A DNA stretch of 64,000 bases from Hyphomicrobiales bacterium (GTDB taxonomy: Bacteria; Pseudomonadota; Alphaproteobacteria; Rhizobiales; TMED25): positions 163,258-227,257 of the forward strand of contig JAQWOP010000024.1 in assembly GCA_029245795.1 (NCBI GenBank), given 5' to 3'. Numbering within the stretch: position 1 is the stretch's first letter; each line of letters begins with the position of its first letter. The notes below the pieces were generated by a model that saw only the letters and a program-made list of their open reading frames with translations, made no database searches and had not been told where the DNA came from. Position numbers and translations under genes: made by a program. This document shows, piece after piece, positions 53,194 to 62,421 of the stretch.

Positions 53194-54705
53194 TTGACAG
53201 ATAAAATTGAGCATAAAATTCTTGCAAGAAAATATAGACCTAAGTCTTTTTCAGAGCTTGTTGGGCAAGAGAGTATTGTAAACACGATTAATAATTCAAT
53301 ACAATCGAATAGAATCAGCCAAGCATATTTATTTACCGGTATCAGGGGGGTTGGAAAAACAACAACCGCTAGAGTTCTAGCTAGAACTCTAAATTATACA
53401 ATTGATAATAAAGAATATTTGCCATCAATCTCATTTGAAAAAAAAGGTTTAAATTGTGATGCAATTCTGGAGTCTAGACATCCAGATGTATTTGAAATGG
53501 ATGCAGCGTCAAATACAGGAATTGATAATATAAGAGAGATAATTAATTTTGCTCAAACTAGACCTACAATGGCAAAATATAAGATATTTATTATTGATGA
53601 AGTTCATATGCTTTCGCGACAAGCATTTAATGGTTTATTAAAGATCCTTGAGGAACCTCCTGAACATGTAATCTTTATATTTGCAACAACTGAGATTGAA
53701 AAAATTCCTGTAACAATTTTATCTAGATGTCAAAAATTTAATTTACAAAGAATTGATAGTGAAACCATAGCAAAGTATATATTTGATGTCGCAAAAAAGG
53801 AAAAAGTAGAAATCAATGAAAAATCTATAAAAATCTTGTGCTCTGCATCTGAGGGTTCAATGAGGGATGCTTTATCCATCTTAGATCAGGCAATTTCTCT
53901 CTGTGATGGTAACATTTCAGAAGATAAACTTTCTGAAATGCTCAATCTTAATGACATAAATTTCATTCTAGAACTATTTGAAAAACTTATTTGGTCTAAA
54001 ATAGATGATATTGCAAAAAAAATTGACCATATATATGAGAACGGGTTTGAACCAATATCTATAATTAAAGATTTATCCAAAGTAACACATATTGCGTCTT
54101 TGATTAAGGTTAAAATTCCAATACAAAATGATGATCTTTCAGTTGATCAAATAGAAAAAATAAAATCAATAATTCAAGATATTGATGTTTCTTCTCTTAT
54201 ACATATGTGGCAAATCTTACTCAAAGGATACCATGAAGTTGAAGATTCATTTGACAGCAATATCTCTCTTGAAATGTTGCTAATTAAATTATGCTACTCA
54301 AATCAACTTCCGCCAATAGATAGTATAATTTCAAAAATAGAAGATTCGTTAACTGAAGAAAAAAAAACAAATATCTTAGTAAAAAAGACAAAGATAGAGG
54401 CTACAATTCCTGAGTCATATGAAGAAGCAAAATCTATGATTATAGACAATGATATTAGATTAGCTATTGATCTTGAAAAATTAGAACTGATTGAATATAA
54501 AATTGGTCATATAGATTTAACTTCAAATGACTTAATAGATAATGATAATATTAAATTAATGGAGTCTACATTAAAAAATATAACTGATATGGAATGGACA
54601 ATAAACTACATTGGAGAGAAAGCGCAAAAAGATACTAGAATAACAATTGATAATATTAAGAAACACTTTCCCAATGCTGAAATCGTAAATGAAGATGATA
54701 TATAA
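53194..54705 (+). CDS. dnaX: DNA polymerase III subunits gamma and tau
   Basis: Clamp-loader ATPase. Walker A is FTGIRGVGKTTTAR (about 47-60), Walker B/DEAx FIIDEVHMLSRQAF, the sensor block is ATTEIEKIPVTILSRCQKF and domain III follows to about residue 370. The zinc-finger cysteines of E. coli DnaX are missing; the insert with GLNCDAI and RHPD is the alphaproteobacterial form. The start is TTG 53194, with no evident ribosome site and a tiny overlapping ATG frame (53180-53197) just ahead. Total length is 503 residues, so the tau C-terminal region (about 400-503) is short. It contains an A9 run and an A_AAA_AAG heptamer at the domain III/IV border, which may yield a gamma form. Confidence 0.94.
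   Translation: MTDKIEHKILARKYRPKSFSELVGQESIVNTINNSIQSNRISQAYLFTGIRGVGKTTTARVLARTLNYTIDNKEYLPSISFEKKGLNCDAILESRHPDVFEMDAASNTGIDNIREIINFAQTRPTMAKYKIFIIDEVHMLSRQAFNGLLKILEEPPEHVIFIFATTEIEKIPVTILSRCQKFNLQRIDSETIAKYIFDVAKKEKVEINEKSIKILCSASEGSMRDALSILDQAISLCDGNISEDKLSEMLNLNDINFILELFEKLIWSKIDDIAKKIDHIYENGFEPISIIKDLSKVTHIASLIKVKIPIQNDDLSVDQIEKIKSIIQDIDVSSLIHMWQILLKGYHEVEDSFDSNISLEMLLIKLCYSNQLPPIDSIISKIEDSLTEEKKTNILVKKTKIEATIPESYEEAKSMIIDNDIRLAIDLEKLELIEYKIGHIDLTSNDLIDNDNIKLMESTLKNITDMEWTINYIGEKAQKDTRITIDNIKKHFPNAEIVNEDDI
54359..54413 (+). other. Candidate slippage/frameshift site in dnaX
   Basis: An A9 run (54359-54367) is followed 13 bases later by A_AAA_AAG (54381-54387), in the zero frame as GTA-AAA-AAG (Lys397-Lys398). 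A -1 shift there adds eight codons and stops at TGA 54411-54413, giving a product of about 406 residues that lacks the tau C-terminus. E. coli makes gamma at the same heptamer; Thermus does it by transcript slippage on an A9 run. I see no strong upstream Shine-Dalgarno-like stimulator and no strong downstream hairpin, so efficiency is uncertain. Confidence 0.4.
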
Positions 54706-54721
54706 AATGGAGTGCTAAATA

Positions 54722-55042
54722 ATGGATTTTTCTGAAATAATGAAGCAAGCAGGTAAGATTCAAGACCAAATGAAATCTGCAAAAGAAAACCTTCAAAAAA
54801 TCGAATGTGATGGTAGCTCAGGAGGTGGGTTAGTGAAAATGACAATAAATGGAGATAGTAATATTATAAATATTGATATTGATAAATCGATTATTAAAGA
54901 TAATGAAAAAGAAATTATCGAAGACTTAATAATCGCAGCATTTAATGATGCAAAGCATAAATTAAATGATGAAATTGCAAATAAGATGAAAGATATAACG
55001 GGAGGACTTCCTCTACCACCAGGTTTTAATATTGGTTTATGA
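54722..55042 (+). CDS. YbaB/EbfC nucleoid-associated protein
   Basis: A 106-residue DNA-binding dimer protein. It shows the family N-terminal helix MKQAGKIQDQMKSAKENLQKIE, a GGGLVKMTINGDSNI strand pair, DLIIAAFNDAKHKL and the C-terminal PPGFNIGL. It has a fixed place between dnaX (16 bases upstream) and recR (three bases downstream). Confidence 0.94.
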   Translation: MDFSEIMKQAGKIQDQMKSAKENLQKIECDGSSGGGLVKMTINGDSNIINIDIDKSIIKDNEKEIIEDLIIAAFNDAKHKLNDEIANKMKDITGGLPLPPGFNIGL

Positions 55043-55045
55043 TTT

Positions 55046-55651
55046 ATGAGCTTCGATGAAAAAAATGAAATAGAAAATTTTATTAGACTATTATCTAAAT
55101 TACCTGGATTGGGACCAAGATCAGGGAGAAGAGCAGCGCTAGAAATTATAAAGAAACAAGATCAGCTTCTAAATCCACTAAAAGAATCTTTCGTAGAAAT
55201 TAGTGAGAAAATTGTTTTTTGTGATAATTGTAATAATATTGATGTCATATCACCATGTTCTATTTGTTCAGATAATCGAAGAGACCCGTCTATAATATGT
55301 GTTGTTGAGGAGATTTCAGATTTGTGGGCAATAGAAAGAGCTGGAGCTATTAAAGGTTACTATCATATTCTTGGTGGTGTATTAAATGCTTTAGATGGTA
55401 TTGGACCAGATCAACTTCATATAAATAAATTGATTAAGAGGATAAATGAATTTGAAGTAACTGAAGTCATTCTTGCCCTTAGCGCAACAATTGATGGACA
55501 AACAACCATGCACTATCTTAGTGATTTATTAAAAGATCATAAAATCAGAATCTCAAAATTAGCGCATGGCATTCCTATTGGTGGAGAATTGGATTATCTC
55601 GATGATGGAACTTTAATGCAAGCAATACTATCAAGGACTAATGCTGACTAA
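55046..55651 (+). CDS. recR: Recombination protein RecR
   Basis: Works with RecF/RecO to load RecA at gaps. It has the helix-hairpin-helix region LPGLGPRSGRRAALEI (about 19-34), a C4 zinc site CDNCNNIDVISPCSIC (about 57-72), and the Toprim motif (CVVEEISDLWAIERAG, then GGVLNALDGIGPDQL). 201 residues. It overlaps the convergent rmuC by four bases. Confidence 0.96.
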   Translation: MSFDEKNEIENFIRLLSKLPGLGPRSGRRAALEIIKKQDQLLNPLKESFVEISEKIVFCDNCNNIDVISPCSICSDNRRDPSIICVVEEISDLWAIERAGAIKGYYHILGGVLNALDGIGPDQLHINKLIKRINEFEVTEVILALSATIDGQTTMHYLSDLLKDHKIRISKLAHGIPIGGELDYLDDGTLMQAILSRTNAD

Positions 55652-56730
55652 TTGCTGTCTTTATCAATGACTTCTTGAGAATTTGCAGTATTTTCAAATT
55701 TCTCTAATTTTTTTCCACTTCTACTTATTTTGTTTGAGGAAGAAACAATCTTCTCAATATCTTTATTAGCAAGATTGAAATGTTTCTGAAGGTCCTGCAC
55801 CCTTAATCCAAGACGATCCACATCTATTAGAATCTTGCCCACCTCAGTTTTTATTATACTTATTTGTGTTTGCATCTGCGCATCCCTAATCAATGTCTGA
55901 AGAGTTTGAACACTCAGCATGAGTGTATTTGGAGATACAATAATTACTCCTAATTTATATGCTTTTTGAATGAGTCCATCAAAATTTTCATACAAGTCCG
56001 CGTAAACAGATTCAGAGGGGATAAACATTAGTAATGGTTCCCTTACCTCGCCAGGAATTTTATATTTTTCGGAAATATCAGTAATATGTTTAGTTATATC
56101 AGTTTTAATTTTTGAATGAGCAATCTTTTCATCATTTGATGTTTTCGCGTTCCGGAGTTCATTAAAACTTTCAAGTGGGAACTTAGAATCAATTACAAGT
56201 ATTTCATCTGAATTTGGCATCTTAATAATACAGTCCGGTCGTTTTGAGTTTGATAAAGTGTATTGGAAGGAATAGAATTTATTTGGCAGTGCATCAGCAA
56301 TTATTGATTCCATTCTACCCTGACCGAAAGCACCACGCTGCTGTTTATTTGATAAAATGCCCTGTAAATCAATAACATTATTTGAGAGATCCGTGATATT
56401 CTTTTGCGCATTATCAATAATGGCTAATCTTTCAGATAATTTTGTTAAATCTTCATGTGTCTTTTCACGGCTTTCTGATAATTCTTTTTGTACTTGTTGA
56501 TTTATCTTATCTTTTATATCTTCAATTGAATTTTTTAACCTATCATGGTTTCCATTAAATAGATCAGTTAGCACTTTTATTGTTCCATTTAATTCAGCGT
56601 TCTGCTTAATTATTTCTGAAATTTCATTATCTGTATTATTTTTATTTTTTCTATTTTGATTTAATTGAATGTATAATATTGTTATTAATACAATCAAGAA
56701 AAACATAATTATTAGTGTGCTATCAATCAT
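55648..56730 (-). CDS. rmuC: DNA recombination protein RmuC
   Basis: A 360-residue protein with one N-terminal membrane segment (LIIMFFLIVLITILYIQL), a long coiled coil (about 25-120) and the RmuC core with QQRGAFGQGRMES, KRPDCIIKMPNSDEILVIDSKFPL and MFIPSESVYADL. The core is PD-(D/E)xK nuclease-like. In E. coli it limits inversion between short repeats. It converges with recR and diverges from def across 79 bases. Confidence 0.93.
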   Translation of the reverse strand: MIDSTLIIMFFLIVLITILYIQLNQNRKNKNNTDNEISEIIKQNAELNGTIKVLTDLFNGNHDRLKNSIEDIKDKINQQVQKELSESREKTHEDLTKLSERLAIIDNAQKNITDLSNNVIDLQGILSNKQQRGAFGQGRMESIIADALPNKFYSFQYTLSNSKRPDCIIKMPNSDEILVIDSKFPLESFNELRNAKTSNDEKIAHSKIKTDITKHITDISEKYKIPGEVREPLLMFIPSESVYADLYENFDGLIQKAYKLGVIIVSPNTLMLSVQTLQTLIRDAQMQTQISIIKTEVGKILIDVDRLGLRVQDLQKHFNLANKDIEKIVSSSNKISRSGKKLEKFENTANSQEVIDKDSN

Positions 56731-56809
56731 TTTTTTAATTTTTAAATAATATATCCTTCATATTAATATGATTTCGAATAAAATACTAATTAATATATAA
56801 AGCTTAAAC

Positions 56810-57322
56810 ATGATCTACCCAATTCTAAAAATACCTAATAAGCAACTCCGAGAAAAATCAGATCCTATCTTAGAAATAGATAAAGATATAATAAATATAT
56901 TAGATAATATGGCGGAAACTATGTACGCCGCACCTGGAGTTGGTCTTGCAGCAATACAAATAGGAATTAAAAAACAACTAGTGGTAATTGACTGTCAATA
57001 TGGTGAAAATCAAAAAAAGAACCCTATATTTTTAGTGAATCCTAAAATTATCTGGAGATCTGATGAGAAAAACACTTACAAGGAAGGGTGCCTATCTATT
57101 CCTGAAATTTATGAAGATATTGAAAGATCTTCAAAGTGTAAAATAAACTATAGAGATAAAAAAAATAGGCTACAAGAACTAGACTGTGAAGGTTTATTAT
57201 CTACCTGTGTTCAGCATGAAATTGATCATCTAAATGGTATATTATTTATTGACTATTTATCTCGACTTAAAAGAAATTCAATAGAAAAGAAATTCATTAA
57301 AATAAATAAAAGAAGCTCTTAA
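56810..57322 (+). CDS. def: Peptide deformylase
   Basis: Removes the formyl group from nascent N-terminal Met. The three motifs are GVGLAAIQIG (about 44-53), EGCLSIP (metal Cys) and QHEIDHLNG (two metal His and catalytic Glu). 170 residues. It starts the def-fmt-truA operon; fmt begins one base after its stop. Confidence 0.96.
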   Translation: MIYPILKIPNKQLREKSDPILEIDKDIINILDNMAETMYAAPGVGLAAIQIGIKKQLVVIDCQYGENQKKNPIFLVNPKIIWRSDEKNTYKEGCLSIPEIYEDIERSSKCKINYRDKKNRLQELDCEGLLSTCVQHEIDHLNGILFIDYLSRLKRNSIEKKFIKINKRSS

Positions 57323-57323
57323 A

Positions 57324-58265
57324 ATGGAAAATTTGAATCTGGTTTTTATGAGTTCTTCTTCATTTGGAATTCCAACACTGGAGAAACTCTTAAAATCAAG
57401 TCATAATATTTCTGCTGTTTACACTCAGCCATCAAAAAAATCAGGTAGAGGTTTAAATATTAATTCCTCACCAATATATCAAATTGCTGAATCATACAAA
57501 AAAATAATTAGAACGCCCTTTAATTTATCTGATGAGGATGAACTATTGTTCTTTGACAAAATAAAGCCTGATCTAGTTATTGTAGTATCTTATGGGATAA
57601 TCATCCCAAATAATATGCTATCGCTACCAAAATATGGATTTATGAATATTCATCCTTCACTTCTACCTAATTGGAGAGGGGCCGCTCCAATTCAACGATC
57701 CTTAATTAATGGCGATAAAAAGACAGGAGTAAACATAATTAAATTAGATGATGGCCTTGATACAGGCGATATTTGTAAATCCCATGAAATTATGATAAAT
57801 TCAAATGATAATTTTCAAACATTATCATCAAAACTATCCGAAATTGGTTCCCAAATGATTATGGAGGCGATAGACGATATTTTGAATAAGAAAATTATAT
57901 ATTGGAGGCAAAGTAATGAAAACATATCTTATGCAAAGAAAATTGATAAGAAGGAAGCTAAGATCTCATTCAAAGAGCCTGCATCCAATATAATAAATCT
58001 AATTAGAGGCTTAAGCCCTAATCCTGGAGCTTGGTTCCTTTATAATGATCTAAAGAAACCTTTCAGAGTAAAAATATTAGAAGCAAAAATCATGGATAAT
58101 ACTGGTACTCCTGGAGAATTATTGGATGATGAGTTATTGATCGCATGCGGAGATAAATCAATAAAACCATTAACTTTGCAAAGAGAAGGAAAAAAACCAA
58201 TGTCATTAGGTGATTTCCTTAGAGGTTCCCGAATAAAGAAAGGTATCATTCTGAACTCAGAATAA
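57324..58265 (+). CDS. fmt: Methionyl-tRNA formyltransferase
   Basis: Formylates initiator Met-tRNA. It has an N-terminal formyltransferase domain with VVVSYGIIIP-type (here IVVSYGIIIPNN), the catalytic NIHPSLLPNWRGAAPIQRSL block (Asn, His) and KLDDGLDTGDI. A C-terminal OB domain runs from about residue 205 with SPNPGAW. 313 residues. It follows def by one base and precedes truA by 12. Confidence 0.96.
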   Translation: MENLNLVFMSSSSFGIPTLEKLLKSSHNISAVYTQPSKKSGRGLNINSSPIYQIAESYKKIIRTPFNLSDEDELLFFDKIKPDLVIVVSYGIIIPNNMLSLPKYGFMNIHPSLLPNWRGAAPIQRSLINGDKKTGVNIIKLDDGLDTGDICKSHEIMINSNDNFQTLSSKLSEIGSQMIMEAIDDILNKKIIYWRQSNENISYAKKIDKKEAKISFKEPASNIINLIRGLSPNPGAWFLYNDLKKPFRVKILEAKIMDNTGTPGELLDDELLIACGDKSIKPLTLQREGKKPMSLGDFLRGSRIKKGIILNSE

Positions 58266-58277
58266 TTTCTAATAATC

Positions 58278-59018
58278 ATGAAACATAAATTACTTATTGA
58301 ATATGATGGAACAAATTACTGTGGCTGGCAAAGGCAAGATAAATCACCTTCTATTCAGGGTAGTATTGAAAGTGCAATAAAAAAATTTTGTGGTAATAAA
58401 ATCACTGTTCATGGTGCCGGAAGAACCGACGCTGGTGTTCATGCCTCAGGTCAAGTTGCCCATATAAGTCTTGAAAAGAAATATGATGATAAAACTATTA
58501 TGCAGGCTATCAATTTTTACTTAAAGGATGAGCCAATAAGTATTTTAGCTGTCACAAAAGTAGAAGAAGATTTTGATGCAAGGTTTTCAGCTATCAAGAG
58601 GTATTATAGATATAAAATAATTAATAGACAGAGCCCGCTGACTTATGACTTAAATAAATTCTGCCATATCAACATACCTCTCGATTTAGATAACATGGAA
58701 AAGTCAATAAAATCATTTGTTGGAAAACATGACTTTACAACATTTAGATCTTCTAGTTGCCAGTCAAAATCACCAATCAAAAGAATAGAAGAAATAATAA
58801 TAAAAAAACATGGCAACAGGATATTTATAGATTTTATAGCAAGATCTTTTCTACAAACTCAAGTGAGATCAATGATGGGCTGCATAATAAAAGTAGGAAT
58901 AGGATCATGGGATGTAAACAAAATTCCCGAATTAATTAAGGCAAAAGATAGAACACAATGTGCTAAATTGGCATCTTCATGTGGCCTATACCTTACCAGA
59001 ATTGATTACCCAGAATAA
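58278..59018 (+). CDS. truA: tRNA pseudouridine(38-40) synthase
   Basis: Makes pseudouridine in the anticodon arm. It has the N-terminus EYDGTNYCGWQRQ, the catalytic Asp51 in GAGRTDAGVHASGQ, ARFSAIKRYYRY, KHDFTTFRSS and SFLQTQVRSMMG. 246 residues. It ends the def-fmt-truA run and overlaps dapE convergently by 13 bases, the longest such overlap in the window. Confidence 0.96.
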   Translation: MKHKLLIEYDGTNYCGWQRQDKSPSIQGSIESAIKKFCGNKITVHGAGRTDAGVHASGQVAHISLEKKYDDKTIMQAINFYLKDEPISILAVTKVEEDFDARFSAIKRYYRYKIINRQSPLTYDLNKFCHINIPLDLDNMEKSIKSFVGKHDFTTFRSSSCQSKSPIKRIEEIIIKKHGNRIFIDFIARSFLQTQVRSMMGCIIKVGIGSWDVNKIPELIKAKDRTQCAKLASSCGLYLTRIDYPE

Positions 59019-60166
59019 TAATTTACCAAAAAGTCTTCGAAAATATCCGTGAGGAGATAAAATTCATCTAAAGGGACATTCTCATCAATTTGGTGCATTG
59101 TTCTTCCAACTAATCCAAATTCAATTACTGGACAGTATTTTGAAATGAATCTAGCGTCTGATGTCCCGCCGAATGAACTAAGTTCTGCTTCTAATTGGGT
59201 TTTTTTATAGATTGATTCTTTTAATATATTAGATAGATCGCCCGAACTTGTAATATATACATCTGCTTTAGATATCTTATTTAATTTCCAATCAATCTTC
59301 ACCTCTTTAAAGTTTCTGGATAGAATATCATTTACAAACTTTATTAAAGATTTTTCATTCCATAAGTTATTAAATCTTATATTGAAAGATACACTCATTT
59401 TTTCAGGAATTACATTATGTGCATTATTATTTACATCTATAGATGTGACCTCTATATTTGTTGATATAAAATCTTTTGTACCTTCATCAATTTTACCAGA
59501 TAGATCTTGAATTGCTTTTAAGGCAAAGGGTATTGGATTCTTCGCTTTTTCTGGATATGCAACATGACCCTGTTTGCCAATAATATCTAATTCAAAAGAC
59601 AAACTACCTCTTCTGCCAATTTTAATAGTATCACCAATCATCTCTTTATTACTTGGTTCAGTAACAATACAATGATCTATTTGAAAACCTTGCTTAAAAA
59701 CCCAATCTATTAGAGGCTCTGTGCCGTTGATAGCTAACCCTTCTTCATCACCTGTTATAAGATAACTTAGACTTCCATTGGAAGTCATATTTTCTTCAAA
59801 ATAGTTTATCCCAGCTACTAAAGATGAAATTATTGAACCTTTCATATCCTCTGCACCTCTAGAATAGACCCTATTATCTTCTATCTTTCCTGAAAATGGA
59901 GGGTGCCTCCAATTATTATGATCTCCTGGGGTTACCACATCCACGTGCCCAGCAAAACATAGATGAGGACTACCTTTTCCTTTTATAGCAAACATATTTT
60001 CTACTTCATAGGAATCGTCTAGTTTAAATTTTACCCTATGAATCTCAAAATTATTTTTTTTAAATAAATCTTCTAGAAAATCAAAAGCTTTCTTTGCATT
60101 TGGAGTAATACTCTCGATTCTCAAAAATTCTTGGAAAATATTTTGTGCTTTATTTTTATCAATCAT
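59006..60166 (-). CDS. dapE: Succinyl-diaminopimelate desuccinylase
   Basis: M20-family zinc peptidase that makes LL-diaminopimelate for lysine and peptidoglycan. Metal ligands are seen in CFAGHVDVV, SRGAEDMKGS and TGDEEG; GGTSDARFI and the C-terminal GLVGRTMHQIDE follow. I chose ATG 60166, which follows GGGTGAG at good spacing; GTG three codons earlier is the alternative. 386 residues. It follows dapD by about 25 bases in the usual dapD-dapE pair. Confidence 0.95.
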   Translation of the reverse strand: MIDKNKAQNIFQEFLRIESITPNAKKAFDFLEDLFKKNNFEIHRVKFKLDDSYEVENMFAIKGKGSPHLCFAGHVDVVTPGDHNNWRHPPFSGKIEDNRVYSRGAEDMKGSIISSLVAGINYFEENMTSNGSLSYLITGDEEGLAINGTEPLIDWVFKQGFQIDHCIVTEPSNKEMIGDTIKIGRRGSLSFELDIIGKQGHVAYPEKAKNPIPFALKAIQDLSGKIDEGTKDFISTNIEVTSIDVNNNAHNVIPEKMSVSFNIRFNNLWNEKSLIKFVNDILSRNFKEVKIDWKLNKISKADVYITSSGDLSNILKESIYKKTQLEAELSSFGGTSDARFISKYCPVIEFGLVGRTMHQIDENVPLDEFYLLTDIFEDFLVNYYSG

Positions 60167-60191
60167 AATTCTCACCCACGTTAGAAAAAAA

Positions 60192-61016
60192 TCAAGCTCT
60201 CAAAAGTTCATTAATTGAGGTTTTTGATCTTGTTTTTTCGTCGACTCTTTTAACAATAACTGCGCAGTATAAAGATAAGCCCTCTTCGCCCATTTTCTCA
60301 CTAGGCAATGTTCCAGGAACAACAACTGAATAAGATGGGACGCGTCCATAGTATATATTACCCGTTTCTCTATCTACAATTTTTGTCGATGAACCTATAA
60401 ATACACCCATAGAAATAACAGACCCCTCCTCTACAATAACACCTTCTGCAATTTCGGATCTTGCACCTACGAAACAATTGTCCTCTATAATAACTGGATT
60501 GGCTTGTAATGGTTCCAGAACACCTCCAATCCCAACTCCTCCACTTATATGACATTTTTTACCAATTTGCGCACAAGATCCAATCGTAGACCATGTGTCA
60601 ATCATTGTTCCCTGATCTACGTATGCTCCAACATTTATAAAAGAAGGCATGATAACGCAATCTTTTGCAATAAATGCTGACTTACGAATTACGCCATTTG
60701 GTACATATCTAAAACCTGAATTTGAATATTTTTCATGATCCCAGCCAACAGTTTTTCCTTCTACTTTATCAAACCAAGTTGCATAGGGGCCTGACAAAGT
60801 ATGATTTTCATTAGTTTTAAAACTTAGTAATATTGCTTTTTTTACCCACTCATTTACAACCCATTCACCATTTATTTTTTCAGAAACTCTCAATTGACCA
60901 GAGTCTAATTGATCGAGGACTTGGTCAACAATATTTTTTATATCAGCAAGGTCTTTGCTCGAAGATATATTTGCAGCAAATGCTTTAGTTATTAATTGTT
61001 CATAATTATTTATCAT
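60192..61016 (-). CDS. dapD: Tetrahydrodipicolinate N-succinyltransferase
   Basis: Commits the lysine pathway to the succinylase branch. An N-terminal helical domain is followed by left-handed parallel beta-helix hexapeptide repeats ([59 protein letters not shown]). 274 residues is the usual length. With dapE at 59006 it shows that this organism makes meso-DAP by succinylated intermediates. Confidence 0.96.
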   Translation of the reverse strand: MINNYEQLITKAFAANISSSKDLADIKNIVDQVLDQLDSGQLRVSEKINGEWVVNEWVKKAILLSFKTNENHTLSGPYATWFDKVEGKTVGWDHEKYSNSGFRYVPNGVIRKSAFIAKDCVIMPSFINVGAYVDQGTMIDTWSTIGSCAQIGKKCHISGGVGIGGVLEPLQANPVIIEDNCFVGARSEIAEGVIVEEGSVISMGVFIGSSTKIVDRETGNIYYGRVPSYSVVVPGTLPSEKMGEEGLSLYCAVIVKRVDEKTRSKTSINELLRA

Positions 61017-61050
61017 TTTAAACTACCTTCTTAAGAATCTTTGTTAAAGA

Positions 61051-61899
61051 TTACATATATTTTTTTATAATTTTTGAATATTTTTCTTCATTTGATAATC
61101 TATTTATATAGTCAATATCTATATTAAAGTCTCCGTATTTCCCAGTTTTATGTAAATTATCCAAAGAACTTCTATATGCTTCCATTGCTATATAATAGGC
61201 ATTGTGACCAGGTAAACTGATTGATACCCCCATTTCGGATAACTCCTTCAAAGATAATTGTGTAGAGTTATTACCCAATATTATTGGAACTTTGTGAGAT
61301 TTTGCTATTTTTTCAATATCATTTTCGGAATTTATATTTACATAAAATAGGGCATCTGCACCTACGGACTCATATGATTTTCCTCTTTGGAGTACATCAC
61401 TAATTCCATGGTAAGGGTAAGCTCCTGTTCTGGCTATAATAGAAGTGCTATCGTTTAATTTTGAGTCGACAGCTAGTTTAATCTTTAATGTGGCTTCCTT
61501 TATAGATAGGAAATCAGGGTTTTTTGTTTTTCCATACTTTATTGGTAAAACAGTATCCTCAAGAGAGATCCCCGAAGCCCCCGCATCCTCGAGGCTTTCT
61601 ATAGCTCTGCAGACATTGATTGCATTACCATAGCCATTGTCTCCATCAACTATTAATGGTATTTTTGCATACTTTGCAATTCTTCGAACAGTTTCAGTTA
61701 ACTCAGTTAATGATAGTAACATTAAGTCCGGTTCTGCGAGATAATCCAAAGAAATTATTTTGCCAGGTATTATTCCAACATTAAACCCTACTTGTTCTGC
61801 TATACGGACTGAAAGAGGATTAAATATTGTAGCTACATTATAGCAATTCTTATCGTATAATAATTCACTTAACTTTGCATTTGCATCTGATTTCATCAA
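61051..61899 (-). CDS. Isocitrate lyase/PEP mutase superfamily protein (oxaloacetate decarboxylase-like)
   Basis: A 282-residue TIM-barrel enzyme. It has the family's metal-binding core IVDGDNGYGNAINVCRAIESLEDAGASGISLEDTVLPIKYG. The lyase KKCGH cysteine motif of isocitrate and methylisocitrate lyase is missing, which points to oxaloacetate decarboxylase or C-P/C-C lyases of the PA4872 type. The substrate is uncertain. It lies between dapD and the CMD-family gene on the same strand, with gaps of 34 and 92 bases. Confidence 0.83.
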   Translation of the reverse strand: MMKSDANAKLSELLYDKNCYNVATIFNPLSVRIAEQVGFNVGIIPGKIISLDYLAEPDLMLLSLTELTETVRRIAKYAKIPLIVDGDNGYGNAINVCRAIESLEDAGASGISLEDTVLPIKYGKTKNPDFLSIKEATLKIKLAVDSKLNDSTSIIARTGAYPYHGISDVLQRGKSYESVGADALFYVNINSENDIEKIAKSHKVPIILGNNSTQLSLKELSEMGVSISLPGHNAYYIAMEAYRSSLDNLHKTGKYGDFNIDIDYINRLSNEEKYSKIIKKYM

Positions 61900-61991
61900 T
61901 TTATTATTTCTCCTAATTTATATCAAATAATTCAGCTATAAAAATAATCTTACTTAGTTAATTTAGCGTTACAGCAAATAATTCTACTTTT

Positions 61992-62393
61992 CTAAAGAGG
62001 TTTCCAATCATCTTTTTTCTTTTCCCAGTTATCAAAAATTCCCTGAGCGGCTTTTAATGCGTGATTAGTTTTGGGAAATCCAATATATGGAGAGCATTGG
62101 AGAATCACCTCTATTAACTCTTCTTTTTTAGCCCCTCTATTCAGCGCCCCTCTAACATGCAAACCAACCTCATGAGGTAAGTCTAGTGCAGCCGCAGCCG
62201 CCATTACAATCATTTCTCTAGTTTTTAGATCTAAATTTGGTCTATCCCATATTGTGCCAAAACAATACTCATGAATTGCATCAGCATGGGTTGGGCAAAT
62301 TTTATAAAGATCATCCCATCTTTCTAAACCTTCTTTTCCAAAGGCTTCATCACGTATTTCTTTACCTTTGTTCCATTTTTCTTTACTCATCAA
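61992..62393 (-). CDS. Carboxymuconolactone decarboxylase family protein
   Basis: A 133-residue protein closer to the PcaC type than the one at 26610. It has WDRPNLDLKTREMIVMAAAAALD and HVRGALNRGAKKEELIEVILQCSPYIGFPKTNHAL, with no AhpD CxxC. PcaC decarboxylates 4-carboxymuconolactone in protocatechuate breakdown, but no other pca gene is near, so the substrate may differ. It follows the P1 peptidase by 28 bases. An alternative start is one codon downstream. Confidence 0.84.
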   Translation of the reverse strand: MMSKEKWNKGKEIRDEAFGKEGLERWDDLYKICPTHADAIHEYCFGTIWDRPNLDLKTREMIVMAAAAALDLPHEVGLHVRGALNRGAKKEELIEVILQCSPYIGFPKTNHALKAAQGIFDNWEKKKDDWKPL

Positions 62394-62421
62394 AGTTCTC
62401 CTTTAATTTAATTATTATAAT

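Noticed and set aside
53180..53197. Five-codon ATG frame overlapping the dnaX TTG start as a leader peptide
   Set aside because: It is short, has no ribosome site of its own and lies at the SRP RNA tail, so it is most likely chance.
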